Shown here: piece after piece, positions 52,959 through 61,410 of the stretch
How the letters are laid out: each line of letters starts with the position of its first letter
Position numbering within the stretch: the first letter of the stretch is position 1
Assembly (NCBI RefSeq): GCF_002355855.1
Contig: NZ_AP017655.1
Coordinates: 2,447,501 to 2,511,500, forward strand
Direction of reading: 5' to 3'
DNA: 64,000 nucleotides
Source of the DNA: Sphingobium cloacae
GTDB taxonomy: Bacteria; Pseudomonadota; Alphaproteobacteria; Sphingomonadales; Sphingomonadaceae
Position numbers and translations under genes: made by a program
Notes under the pieces: generated by a model
The model's database searches: none
What the model was told of the DNA's origin: nothing
Seen by the model: the letters and a program-made list of their open reading frames with translations, nothing else

Positions 52959-54104
52959 ATGTCCGATCATAATCCCGGCCTGCGCCCCTGGCGCGACATC
53001 GCGCGGCGGCAGTCGCGGCAGATCATGGTCGGCAACGTGCCCGTCGGCGGCGGCGCGCCCGTCACGGTGCAGACCATGACCAACACGCCGACATCCGACG
53101 CGAAGGCGACCATCGACCAGATCCGCCGCTGCGAGGAAGTGGGCGTCGACATCATCCGCGTGTCCTGCCCGGACGAGGAATCGACCGCCGCGCTGAAACA
53201 GATCGTGCGCGCCGCCCGCGTCCCCATCGTGGCGGACATCCATTTCCATTACAAGCGCGCGCTGGAGGCGGCTGACGCGGGCGCGGCCTGCCTGCGGATC
53301 AACCCCGGCAACATCGGCAGCGAAGCCCGCGTCCGGGAGGTGGTCGACGCGGCCAAGGCCAATGGCTGCTCGATCCGCATCGGCGTCAACGCCGGCAGCC
53401 TCGAAAAGGACCTGCTCGACAAATATGGCGAGCCCTGCCCGGAGGCGCTGGTCGAAAGCGCGCTCGACCATATCAAGCTGCTCCAGGACCAGGATTTCCA
53501 CGAATATAAGGTCGCGGTGAAGGCGAGCGACGTGTTCCTTGCCGTCGCCGCCTACATGCAGCTTGCCGAAGCGGTGGATTGCCCGCTGCATCTGGGCATC
53601 ACCGAGGCGGGCGGGTTGATCGGCGGGACGGTCAAAAGCGCCATCGGCATCGGCAACCTGCTCTGGGCGGGGATCGGCGACACCATCCGCGTCTCCCTCT
53701 CCGCCGAGCCGGAGGAGGAAGTGCGGGTCGGCTATGAAATCCTGAAGTCGCTCGGCATCCGCACGCGCGGGGTGAAGGTCATTTCCTGTCCTAGCTGCGC
53801 GCGGCAGGGTTTCGACGTGATCCGCACGGTGCAGGCGCTGGAGGAACGGCTTCAGCACATCCAGACGCCGCTCTCGCTTTCCGTGCTGGGATGCGTGGTG
53901 AACGGGCCGGGCGAAGCGCGGGAAACCGACATCGGCCTCACCGGCGGCGGGGCGGGCAAGCATATGGTCTATCTGTCCGGCGTCACCGATCATGTGGTGC
54001 AGGACGAAGGCATGATCGATCATATCGTGAAGCTGGTCGAGGCCAGGGCGGCGGAGATCGAGGCCGAAACCACCGATGCGGGCAAGGCGCAGGCCGCCGA
54101 ATAG
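52959..54104 (+). CDS. ispG: 4-hydroxy-3-methylbut-2-en-1-yl diphosphate synthase
   Basis: 381 residues. N-terminal TIM-barrel half ([40 protein letters not shown]), then the iron-sulfur half with cysteines in [16 protein letters not shown] and [19 protein letters not shown]. It catalyses the GcpE step of the MEP isoprenoid pathway. A 30-residue C-terminal extension rich in Glu/Ala is non-conserved. It is followed after 12 bp by the DMT transporter gene. Confidence 0.96.
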   Translation: MSDHNPGLRPWRDIARRQSRQIMVGNVPVGGGAPVTVQTMTNTPTSDAKATIDQIRRCEEVGVDIIRVSCPDEESTAALKQIVRAARVPIVADIHFHYKRALEAADAGAACLRINPGNIGSEARVREVVDAAKANGCSIRIGVNAGSLEKDLLDKYGEPCPEALVESALDHIKLLQDQDFHEYKVAVKASDVFLAVAAYMQLAEAVDCPLHLGITEAGGLIGGTVKSAIGIGNLLWAGIGDTIRVSLSAEPEEEVRVGYEILKSLGIRTRGVKVISCPSCARQGFDVIRTVQALEERLQHIQTPLSLSVLGCVVNGPGEARETDIGLTGGGAGKHMVYLSGVTDHVVQDEGMIDHIVKLVEARAAEIEAETTDAGKAQAAE

Positions 54105-54116
54105 AATTGCCCGGAC

Positions 54117-55016
54117 ATGCCGCCATCCCGCCCCTTTGCGATTCCCTTCCTGGTCTGCTGCGCGGGAGTCGGGCTGTTCGCGATGATGGATGGGGTGATG
54201 AAGAAGCTGAGCCTCTCCATCGGCCTGTATAACGCGCTGTTCTGGCGCGCGCTCGCGGGCAGCCTGCTGGGGCTGGCGCTGATGATCGTCACGCGGCAGG
54301 CATGGCCTGCCCGTCCGGTGCTCCGCCTGCACCTGATCCGTGGGCTTGCCGTTTCGCTGATGGCGCCGCTCTTCTTCTTCGGCCTCATGCATCTTCCGCT
54401 GGCGGAGGGGATCGCGCTGTCCTTCATCGCGCCTCTGGTCGCCCTCTATCTGGCCGCGCTGCTGCTGGGAGAGCCGGTGGGGCGGCAGGCCATCGGCGCG
54501 TCGCTGCTGGGGCTGGTCGGCGTCGGGGTGATCCTCAGCGGACGGATCAGCGGCCAATATGACCGGGCCGCGTTGCTGGGCGTGGCGGCGGTGCTGTTAT
54601 CCGCCCTGCTCTTCGCGTGGAACCTGATCCTCCAGCGGCAGCAAGCCCAGCTCGCCTCCCCGGTCGAGATCGCCTTCTTCCAGCATATCGTCATGCTGGG
54701 CGTGTTCGCGCCGGGCGCGTTCTTCTGGGCCAAGATGCCGCCTGCCGGGGCTGCGCCGCTGGTGCTGCTGGCCGCTGGTCTGGCCTTCACCTCGCTGGCG
54801 CTGCTCGCATGGGCCTATGCCCGGTCGGAGGCGCAGCGGCTCATCCCCATCGAATATAGCGCATTCCTCTGGGCCGCGCTGGTCGGCTGGCTGCTGTTCG
54901 ACGAACAGGTGACGCCGGGCACGCTGGCGGGCGCGGTGCTGATCGTCGCGGGATGCCTGATCGCCTCGCGCATCCGGCGCAACGCCGCGCTGCATGTCGA
55001 AGCGGGTGTCGCCTGA
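54117..55016 (+). CDS. EamA/DMT-family transporter
   Basis: 299 residues with about ten hydrophobic segments in two repeated EamA halves (FAIPFLVCCAGVGLFAMMDG at the start; ALLFAWNLILQRQQAQLASP opens the second half). The second half ends GTLAGAVLIVAGCLIASRIR. It is probably a metabolite exporter of unknown substrate. It is 12 bp behind ispG and convergent with the 32-residue membrane protein gene. Confidence 0.9.
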   Translation: MPPSRPFAIPFLVCCAGVGLFAMMDGVMKKLSLSIGLYNALFWRALAGSLLGLALMIVTRQAWPARPVLRLHLIRGLAVSLMAPLFFFGLMHLPLAEGIALSFIAPLVALYLAALLLGEPVGRQAIGASLLGLVGVGVILSGRISGQYDRAALLGVAAVLLSALLFAWNLILQRQQAQLASPVEIAFFQHIVMLGVFAPGAFFWAKMPPAGAAPLVLLAAGLAFTSLALLAWAYARSEAQRLIPIEYSAFLWAALVGWLLFDEQVTPGTLAGAVLIVAGCLIASRIRRNAALHVEAGVA

Positions 55017-55023
55017 ACGAAGA

Positions 55024-55122
55024 TCAGTCGCGCTTCAGGGCATCGTTGACGCTGAGGCCTGCCAGAACAGCCATGAAACTGCCGAAAACTACCAGGACGA
55101 GCGTGAGATAAAGGTGAGTCAT
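55024..55122 (-). CDS. 32-residue small membrane protein
   Basis: On the minus strand: MTHLYLTLVLVVFGSFMAVL then AGLSVNDALKRD. The ATG at 55120-55122 has AGGAG about seven bases upstream. One hydrophobic segment is followed by a short charged tail. Codon structure and the good ribosome-binding site support a real gene; an enclosing long open frame on this strand is antisense to ftsK and not genuine. The function is unknown. It is convergent with the DMT transporter and divergent from ftsK. Confidence 0.7.
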   Translation of the reverse strand: MTHLYLTLVLVVFGSFMAVLAGLSVNDALKRD

Positions 55123-55281
55123 CAGGTCGCTCCTTTCGCCCGATCCTTGCGCCCGCGGGGAGCGGCCAGCCATAAGGGATGTTACGGACCATCCGGGACG
55201 AGCCGAAGCGCGGACTCTTGACGCGGACTCCCTGCTCGGCGCATTGTGCCGAAACGGAACATTTGGGGGACAGAACAAGCC

Positions 55282-57600
55282 ATGGCCGTGAGCCACGGAG
55301 CCAAGCGCACGCCGGAATGGCGCGAAATGCTGAAGCGCAGCCTGATCCGCAGCGGCGCGCTGATCGGCGCGATCGCGCTGATGCTGGCGACCCTGTTCCT
55401 GGCGCTGGCCCTGCTCAGCTACGCGCCCAGCGATCCATCCATGAACACGGTGGCGGGCGATCATGTCCGCAACATCATGCAATGGCCCGGCGCATGGGTC
55501 GCCGATTTCCTGCTCTGGCTGCTCGGCGTTCCGGCCGCGCTCGTCCTGCCGCTGATGGCGATCACGGCGCGCCGTCTGTGGGGCGATCAGGACATGAGCG
55601 GGTGGAAGGCGCAGTTCGGCAAATGCCTGATCGGCATCGTCCTCGTCGGTCTGGCGCTGGCCCTGTTCCAGCCCGATCCGCTGGTGGGGCTGCCCGCCGG
55701 CTGGGGGGGCGTCATCGCGCTGGTCTTCGCGCGGGGGATCATGAGCCTGACGGCGCAGGCCGCCGCCTTGCAGGGCTGGATCGTCGGCGTCCTCGTCGCG
55801 TTGACGCTGATCGCGGGCCTGTTCGTCTGGTATCGCAGCCTGGCGCTCGAAAAGCCGATCTTCACCTTGCGCCGCCCCACCCTTCCGCGTCTCGGCCTGC
55901 CGCGTCCGGCCCTTGCGCTGGCCGGTGGAGGACGGATGGCCGAAGAGGATGCGGAGGAAGGCGCCGAGCGCGTGATCGCGCCGCGCAAGACCGTCTCCAA
56001 CGAACCCAAGCCGCCGATCACCATCCAGTCGCCCAAGCCCGCGCCTGCGCAGCGCGCGATGGCGCCGGTCTCGCAGGACGACCTGTTCGGCAATGGCTCG
56101 CTGCCTTCGCCCGACCTGCTCAATCCCATCCCCTCCAGCCAGGGGCAGAAGATCGACAAGGCCGCGCTGGAACGCAATGCCCGGCTGCTGGAGTCGGTGC
56201 TCGACGACTTCCATGTGAAGGGCAACATCGTCGAAGTGCGGCCCGGCCCGGTCGTCACGATGTACGAACTGGAGCCCGCGCCCGGCATCAAGGCAAGCCG
56301 CGTGATCGCGCTGGCCGACGACATCGCGCGCAACATGTCGGCGCTCTCGGCGCGCGTGGCGACGATTCCGGGGCGCACCGTCATCGGCATCGAACTGCCC
56401 AACGCCAACCGGGAAGGCGTGTCCTTCCGTGAGCTCATCACCTCCGAACAATTCGGGCAGGAAGCGACGCTGCCGATCATCCTGGGCAAGAATATCTCCG
56501 GCGAGCCGATCATCGCCGACCTGGCGCCCATGCCCCACCTGCTGATCGCGGGCACCACCGGGTCGGGCAAGTCGGTGGGCCTCAACGCCATGATCCTGTC
56601 GCTGCTCTACCGCATGACGCCCGATCAGTTGCGGCTCATCATGATCGACCCCAAGATGCTGGAACTGTCGACCTATGACGACATTCCGCACCTCCTCTCG
56701 CCGGTCGTCACCGAACCGGCCAAGGCGATCCGGGCGCTCAAATGGGCGGTGGAGCAGATGGAGGACCGCTATCGGATGATGGCGTCCATCTCCGTCCGCA
56801 ACCTCGCCAATTACAATGAGAAGGTGCGCGCCGCCAAGGCGAAGGGCAAGCCGCTCGGCCGCCGCGTCCAGACGGGCTACGATCCGGAAACCGGCAAGCC
56901 GATCTATGAGGAGGAGCAGCTCGATTTCCAGCCGCTGCCGCAGATCGTGGTGGTGGTGGACGAGCTGGCCGACCTCATGATGACGGCGGGCAAGGAAGTC
57001 GAATTCCTGATCCAGCGCCTCGCGCAAAAGGCGCGCGCGGCCGGCATCCACCTGATCCTCGCGACGCAGCGCCCCTCGGTCGACGTCATCACCGGCGTCA
57101 TCAAGGCGAACCTGCCGACCCGCATCAGCTTCTTCGTGACCAGCAAGATCGACAGCCGCACCATCCTGGGCGAGCAAGGCGCGGAGCAGCTTCTGGGCAA
57201 GGGCGACATGCTCTACATGCACGGCGGCAAGGGCTTGATGCGCGTCCATGGCCCCTTCGTGTCGGATGACGAGGTGCGCGTGGTCGCCGACCATTGGCGC
57301 GCGCAGGGCCAGCCCGATTATATCTCCGCCGTCACCGAGGAGCCGGAGGAAGGCAGCTTCGCGCTCGATGGCGTCGATCTGGGCGACGACAGCCCGGATG
57401 CGCAGCTTTTCCGCAAGGCGTGCCAACTGGTGTTCGAGAATCAGAAGGCCTCGACAAGCTGGCTGCAACGCCAGTTGCGCGTCGGCTACAACAGCGCCGC
57501 GCGCCTCATCGAACGCATGGAGGAGGAAGGGCTGGTCGGTCCGCCCAACCATGTGGGCCGTCGCGAAGTGTTGCGGGACGAAAATGGCAATCCGCTTTGA
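55282..57600 (+). CDS. ftsK: DNA translocase FtsK
   Basis: 772 residues from the ATG at 55282. Four to five N-terminal membrane segments (residues about 20-190) are followed by a Pro-rich linker and the motor: LIAGTTGSGKSVGLNAMILS (Walker A, about 420-440) and IVVVVDELADLMMTAGKEVE (Walker B). It ends with the C-terminal gamma winged helix (KASTSWLQRQLRVGYNSAAR, about 720) that reads KOPS sites. The N-terminal MPKRNIW.. extension from 55246 is not conserved. It coordinates chromosome terminus segregation with septation. Confidence 0.96.
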   Translation: MAVSHGAKRTPEWREMLKRSLIRSGALIGAIALMLATLFLALALLSYAPSDPSMNTVAGDHVRNIMQWPGAWVADFLLWLLGVPAALVLPLMAITARRLWGDQDMSGWKAQFGKCLIGIVLVGLALALFQPDPLVGLPAGWGGVIALVFARGIMSLTAQAAALQGWIVGVLVALTLIAGLFVWYRSLALEKPIFTLRRPTLPRLGLPRPALALAGGGRMAEEDAEEGAERVIAPRKTVSNEPKPPITIQSPKPAPAQRAMAPVSQDDLFGNGSLPSPDLLNPIPSSQGQKIDKAALERNARLLESVLDDFHVKGNIVEVRPGPVVTMYELEPAPGIKASRVIALADDIARNMSALSARVATIPGRTVIGIELPNANREGVSFRELITSEQFGQEATLPIILGKNISGEPIIADLAPMPHLLIAGTTGSGKSVGLNAMILSLLYRMTPDQLRLIMIDPKMLELSTYDDIPHLLSPVVTEPAKAIRALKWAVEQMEDRYRMMASISVRNLANYNEKVRAAKAKGKPLGRRVQTGYDPETGKPIYEEEQLDFQPLPQIVVVVDELADLMMTAGKEVEFLIQRLAQKARAAGIHLILATQRPSVDVITGVIKANLPTRISFFVTSKIDSRTILGEQGAEQLLGKGDMLYMHGGKGLMRVHGPFVSDDEVRVVADHWRAQGQPDYISAVTEEPEEGSFALDGVDLGDDSPDAQLFRKACQLVFENQKASTSWLQRQLRVGYNSAARLIERMEEEGLVGPPNHVGRREVLRDENGNPL

Positions 57601-57684
57601 CCAAGCCGGCGCATGCCGCCGGACCATTTGCCAACATATTATTCCTTGGAAATCAATCGCCTGGTTCCCATCATTGCAAAATCT

Positions 57685-57805
57685 GCAATCGTATCTTCTC
57701 CTTTCGCAGTTGCGAGATTTTCGTGGATCGGCCAACAAGGACCTGCCTTTCAGGCATCCTCTCCTAAAACTTTTCCAGGCTGATCTTCGGATCAGCCTTT
57801 TTTTT
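57685..57805 (+). ncRNA. Candidate small RNA, copy B of a two-copy family
   Basis: Lies 84 bp after the ftsK stop. GCAATCG (57685-57691) is followed at +18 by TTCGCAGTTGCGA (57703-57715) and at +60 by the 25-nt block (57745-57769) identical to copy A. It ends with a 9-bp stem AGGCTGATC/GATCAGCCT capped by TTCG (57777-57798) and about eight T. The spacing of all four elements equals copy A, so the two derive from one ancestor. The conserved CATCCTCTCC stretch is complementary to Shine-Dalgarno sequences and is the likely base-pairing region. Confidence 0.72.
57777..57805 (+). terminator. Rho-independent terminator of candidate sRNA B
   Basis: A perfect 9-bp stem (57777-57785 with 57790-57798), a TTCG loop and a U-tract to 57805. 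It may also end ftsK transcription. Confidence 0.93.
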
Positions 57806-58038
57806 GTCCGCGATAGCCTCTAGACACGGGTTCGCTGCTGCCGCGCCGATAAGATAATTGGAGCGGAGCCGCCGGACAGACCGGCATGGCGAGGCGGGAG
57901 CATGGGGGATCGAGCTTCGTGCAACGAACGGCTCTCCCCCATTCGGCTTTCCTGCACGATGGTCGGAACGCGCGGGTTCACGGCGGGTTCAAGCCGCACT
58001 TCCTATTCTTGAAATGCTGAACAACTGGAGAAGACTGC
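57806..58038. other. lolA upstream region
   Basis: 233 bp before lolA with no gene. It must contain the lolA promoter, but no clear element can be assigned. Confidence 0.35.
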
Positions 58039-58680
58039 ATGAAGCGGGTGATCACGCCCCTGGCCCTGGCTCTTTCCGCCGCTCCGCTGGCCCTGCCGGC
58101 GGGGCCGGTCGCGGCGCAGCAACAGAGCCCGTCCGACCTTTCGCAGGTCAATGCCTATATTCGCGGGGTCACGACCATGACCGCGGATTTTTCCCAGACC
58201 GATCGCAACGGCCAGACGCTGACCGGACAATTGACGATCAAGCAGCCGGGCAAGATCCGTTTCCAGTATCAGAAGGGCGTGCCGCTGCTCATCGTGGGCG
58301 ACGGCAAGGCGCTCACCATGATCGATTATGAGGTGCGGCAGGTGCAGCGCTGGCCCATCGGCAATTCGCCCTTGGGCGCGCTGATCGATCCGTCCAAGGA
58401 TCTGTCGAAATATGGCAAGGTGATCCAGACCGGCGATCCCAATGTCCTGTCCGTGCAGGCGCGCGATCCCAAGCGGCCGGAATATGGCACCATCACCATG
58501 ATCTTCAATCGCGATCCTTCCGGTCCGGCGGGCTTGCAGCTTTACGGCTGGGTCGCGCTCGATTCGCAGAACAACCGCACGGCGGTGCGGCTCACCAACG
58601 TCCGTTACGGCGTGCCGGTGGCCGATTCCGCGTTCAAATGGACGGACCCGAGGCCCAAAGGTCGCGCGCCCGGCGGGTGA
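58039..58680 (+). CDS. Outer-membrane lipoprotein carrier protein LolA-like
   Basis: 213 residues. The signal peptide MKRVITPLALALSAAPLALP ends near PVAAQQ. The LolA-like fold shows NAYIRGVTTMTADFSQTDRN, LTIKQPGKIRFQYQKGVPLL and AVRLTNVRYGVPVADSAFKW. It carries lipoproteins across the periplasm from LolCDE to the outer membrane. Identity is moderate but the family pattern (F-Q-Q/T-D start, RFxY-P-loop) is clear. Confidence 0.88.
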   Translation: MKRVITPLALALSAAPLALPAGPVAAQQQSPSDLSQVNAYIRGVTTMTADFSQTDRNGQTLTGQLTIKQPGKIRFQYQKGVPLLIVGDGKALTMIDYEVRQVQRWPIGNSPLGALIDPSKDLSKYGKVIQTGDPNVLSVQARDPKRPEYGTITMIFNRDPSGPAGLQLYGWVALDSQNNRTAVRLTNVRYGVPVADSAFKWTDPRPKGRAPGG

Positions 58681-58719
58681 ACCGGGCGGAGCCTGCGATG
58701 GGCGGAAAACTTTTCCGAA

Positions 58720-58884
58720 CCGTTCATCTGCGGCTCATATGAAGGGCGCTAACAAGGACTCCACGGCGGGAGACGAAGTCCGGGATTTCCCCCCTGTTAC
58801 CCGGAACAGCCTCCCGTCGCAAAGCGCTTCAAGGGCGCGATCGAGACCCCCGTTCCATGCCCCCGGAGCGGGGGTCTTCCTTTG
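58720..58884 (+). ncRNA. Possible structured RNA between lolA and xth
   Basis: Gene-free stretch with a nested structure. A 7-bp closing stem (GAAG at 58741 and CGC at 58747 with GCGCTTC at 58824-58830) encloses a 9-bp stem CGGCGGGAG (58764-58772) with CTCCCGTCG (58811-58819). Inside that is a CCGGG (58780-58784) / CCCGG (58800-58804) stem. The terminator hairpin at 58845-58876 follows. It could be an independent RNA or simply the lolA 3' UTR. No known family (6S, SRP, tmRNA, RNase P) is matched by its key motifs. Confidence 0.35.
58845..58876 (+). terminator. Strong hairpin terminator after lolA / candidate RNA
   Basis: A 12-bp stem GACCCCCGTTCC with GGAGCGGGGGTC (one G-U pair) and an 8-nt loop, followed by TTCCTTT. 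The T-run is short, so termination strength is uncertain. Confidence 0.75.
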
Positions 58885-59047
58885 GGGATAGTCCGCTATT
58901 CCATCCATGCGGGACTGCGAGACGCGATTTTCTGCGCTCCGGTGCTCAAAAATCACGTTTCTCGGCGCCACCTGAGCGAAATATCGTGCCGCCCCAGCCT
59001 TGGACCATGCCCTTGCACGGGGCGCTGGAGAGTCTTAGGGGATCGGC

Positions 59048-59845
59048 ATGCCGCAAACTCTCAGCATCGCTTCCTGGAACATCAACAGCGTCCGCGCCCG
59101 GCTCGACATCGTCGAGCGTTTCCTGACCGAAGAGGCGCCCGACATATTGTGCCTTCAGGAAACCAAGGTGGTGAACGACATCTTTCCGACGGGCCTGTTC
59201 CGGAAACTGGGCTATGATCATCAGGTGCTGAACGGCCAGCGCATGCATCATGGGGTGGCGATCCTGTCGAAGGTGCCGATCCGCGAGGACGACCGCCTAG
59301 ACTGGCAGGCCAATGGCGAGGCGCGCCATGTCGGCGTGCGGCTGGACAACGGGGTACGGATCGAAAATGTCTATGTGCCCGCCGGAGGCGACGTGCCGGA
59401 CCGGACGGTCAATCCCAAATTCGGGCAGAAGCTGGACTTCCTGGAGCGGATGATCGACTGGTCGAGCGCGCTCGACGACAAGCCCACCATCCTGACCGGC
59501 GATTTCAACATCGCGCCGATGGAATGCGACGTGTGGAGCCACAGGCAGCTTCTGAACGTCGTCAGCCACACGCCTGTCGAGTGCGAGATCCTAGCCCGGT
59601 TGCAGGCGTCGAACGATTGGGTGGACATCGGGCGGAAATTCTTCCCCGCGCCCCAGCGGCTCTACACTTGGTGGAGCTATCGCGCGCGGGACTGGGCGGC
59701 ATCGGATCGCGGGCGGCGGCTCGACCATATGTGGATGACGGCCGATGTCGCGGAAAAAGCGGTCGCCCATCGCGTCATGGAGCCGATCCGGGGATGGCTG
59801 CGGCCTTCGGACCATATTCCCATCATCACCGAATTCGCCTTCTGA
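59048..59845 (+). CDS. xth: Exodeoxyribonuclease III (AP endonuclease)
   Basis: 265 residues. The EEP-fold active-site motifs are SIASWNINSVRARL (Asn), LCLQETKVVNDIFP (Glu), TGDFNIAPMECDVW (Asp-Asn) and LRPSDHIPIITEF (Asp-His). It repairs abasic sites. It starts at the ATG at 59048. Its stop overlaps the ribA start by one base (TGATG). Confidence 0.95.
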   Translation: MPQTLSIASWNINSVRARLDIVERFLTEEAPDILCLQETKVVNDIFPTGLFRKLGYDHQVLNGQRMHHGVAILSKVPIREDDRLDWQANGEARHVGVRLDNGVRIENVYVPAGGDVPDRTVNPKFGQKLDFLERMIDWSSALDDKPTILTGDFNIAPMECDVWSHRQLLNVVSHTPVECEILARLQASNDWVDIGRKFFPAPQRLYTWWSYRARDWAASDRGRRLDHMWMTADVAEKAVAHRVMEPIRGWLRPSDHIPIITEFAF

Positions 59846-60909
59846 TGGGCGCGCGCGACGCGGCACGGGCGATCGATGCCCTGCGGCGCGGCTGGGCCGT
59901 GACGATCCGGGCGGACGATGGCGCGCTGCGCCTGATGGCGGTCGAGGGTGCGGATGCGGTGACGCTCAAGGATTTCGATCCGGCGGGAAAGGCCGACATG
60001 CTGATTTCGGCGGCCCGGGCGCAGACGCTGAAACTCGCCAACCAGATCGCGGCCGCCGATCCCGACATGCCGGTGCGGATCGGGCGCGCGCCGTGGATCG
60101 ATGGCGATGTCGCCATGGCGATCGCCGATCCGGTGCGCGATCTCGCCTCGCCGCTCAAGGGACCGTTCGTGGCGGCCGCGCTGGGCGCGCCGGAGGCGGC
60201 GAAAGCGGCGCTGCGCCTCGCGCGGCTGGCGGGTATCCTGCCCGCCTATTTCGTGACCGCCGAAGGGCAGGGCGGCGTCGAAGCGGAGGTGACGGGCGAG
60301 GACATCGCCGCCTATGACGATGCCGCGCACCTCGCTGTCGCCACGCGCGCGCGGCTGCCGGTGGCGGCGGCGGAAAGCGCCGAGATCGTCGCTTTCCGCA
60401 GTCCCGACGAGCCGCGCGAGCATGTCGCGCTGATCGTGGGGGAGCGCAACGAGAAGCCCCCGGTCATCCGCCTGCATAGCGAATGCCTGACAGGGGACGT
60501 TCTGGGCAGCCTCAAATGCGATTGCGGGCCGCAGCTGCATCAGGCGCTGCACCAGATCGCCGACGCGCAATGGGGCGTGCTGCTCTATCTGCGGCAGGAA
60601 GGGCGGGGCATCGGTCTCGTCAACAAGCTGCGCGCCTATGCTTTGCAGGATCAGGGTTTCGACACGGTGGACGCCAATGTCCGGCTGGGCTTCGCCATCG
60701 ACGCGCGCGATTTTTCGGTCGCGGCGCGGATGCTGGACCTGCTCGGCATCGGATCGGTGCGGCTGCTCACCAATAATCCCGCCAAGGTCGCGGGACTGGA
60801 AGCGGCGGGCATAAAGGTCGTGGAGCGCCTGCCCATCATCCTGCCCGCCAATCCGCACAATGAACGCTATCTGGCGACCAAGCGGGACCGTACGGGCCAT
60901 CAGCTATGA
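59845..60909 (+). CDS. ribA: GTP cyclohydrolase II RibA with N-terminal extension
   Basis: 354 residues from the ATG at 59845 (MGARDAARAIDALRRGWAVT). The C-terminal catalytic domain (about 190 on) has the zinc cysteines in ECLTGDVLGSLKCDCGPQLH, GVLLYLRQEGRGIGLVNKLR, and VRLLTNNPAKVAGLEAAGI. The N-terminal 150-170 residues are not the DHBP synthase domain (its acidic motifs are missing) but a conserved alphaproteobacterial extension of unknown role. It makes the first intermediate of riboflavin synthesis from GTP. It is coupled to xth and overlaps the next gene by 4 bp. Confidence 0.92.
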   Translation: MGARDAARAIDALRRGWAVTIRADDGALRLMAVEGADAVTLKDFDPAGKADMLISAARAQTLKLANQIAAADPDMPVRIGRAPWIDGDVAMAIADPVRDLASPLKGPFVAAALGAPEAAKAALRLARLAGILPAYFVTAEGQGGVEAEVTGEDIAAYDDAAHLAVATRARLPVAAAESAEIVAFRSPDEPREHVALIVGERNEKPPVIRLHSECLTGDVLGSLKCDCGPQLHQALHQIADAQWGVLLYLRQEGRGIGLVNKLRAYALQDQGFDTVDANVRLGFAIDARDFSVAARMLDLLGIGSVRLLTNNPAKVAGLEAAGIKVVERLPIILPANPHNERYLATKRDRTGHQL

Positions 60910-61406
60910 CCCTGATCCGCGTCGACAGCGCGGCGCGCCGCCTGCGGTTCGACGGGATGGAGATGGATTGCGAGATCGGGCGCGGCGGCGTCTGCCCGGC
61001 TGTGGACAAGAGGGAAGGCGATGGCTGCACGCCGCTCGGCCGCTGGCCGCTCCGGGCGGTGCTGTTGCGGCCCGGGCGAGCCGATCCGTCCGGCGTGAAG
61101 CTGCCATGGCGCTGGGTGCGCGAGGGGGACGGCTGGTCCGACGACGCCGCCGATCCGGCCTATAACCGCCCCGTCCGCCTGCCCCGTCCCCATTCGGCGG
61201 AAAGCCTGTGGCGAAGCGACGACGCCTATGACGTGGTCGTCGTCCTTGGCCATAATGACGCGCCGCCCGTGCCAGGCGCGGGCAGCGCGATCTTCTTCCA
61301 CCTGTATGAAGGCCGGCCCACGGCGGGGTGCATCGCGGTGGCGCGCGCGGACATGCTGCGCCTGTTGCCGCTGCTCCATCCCGGCGACGCCATGGAGATC
61401 GCCTGA
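60906..61406 (+). CDS. L,D-transpeptidase family protein (YkuD domain)
   Basis: 166 residues starting ATG at 60906 (ATGA overlap with ribA). The YkuD motif is VVVLGHNDAPPVPGAGSAIF then FFHLYEGRPTAGCIAVARAD, with the catalytic Cys in TAGCIAV and the conserved His. No signal peptide is seen, so it may be cytoplasmic or exported otherwise; related proteins of this short form are of uncertain localisation. Peptidoglycan cross-linking activity is inferred from the family. Confidence 0.87.
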   Translation: MTLIRVDSAARRLRFDGMEMDCEIGRGGVCPAVDKREGDGCTPLGRWPLRAVLLRPGRADPSGVKLPWRWVREGDGWSDDAADPAYNRPVRLPRPHSAESLWRSDDAYDVVVVLGHNDAPPVPGAGSAIFFHLYEGRPTAGCIAVARADMLRLLPLLHPGDAMEIA

Positions 61407-61410
61407 CGGT

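Noticed and set aside
55024..57738. A 904-codon open frame on the minus strand opposite ftsK
   Set aside because: Antisense to a clear ftsK, with unusual composition; only its last 32 codons (55024-55122), which lie outside ftsK and have their own ribosome-binding site, are accepted.
58720..58884. 6S RNA (ssrS) between lolA and xth
   Set aside because: The stems do not form the single long hairpin with a central bubble closed by the two ends; the 3' part folds on itself as a terminator.
58735..58971. A 78-codon minus-strand gene in the lolA-xth gap
   Set aside because: No ribosome-binding site or recognisable family, and it overlaps the structured region and terminator hairpin.
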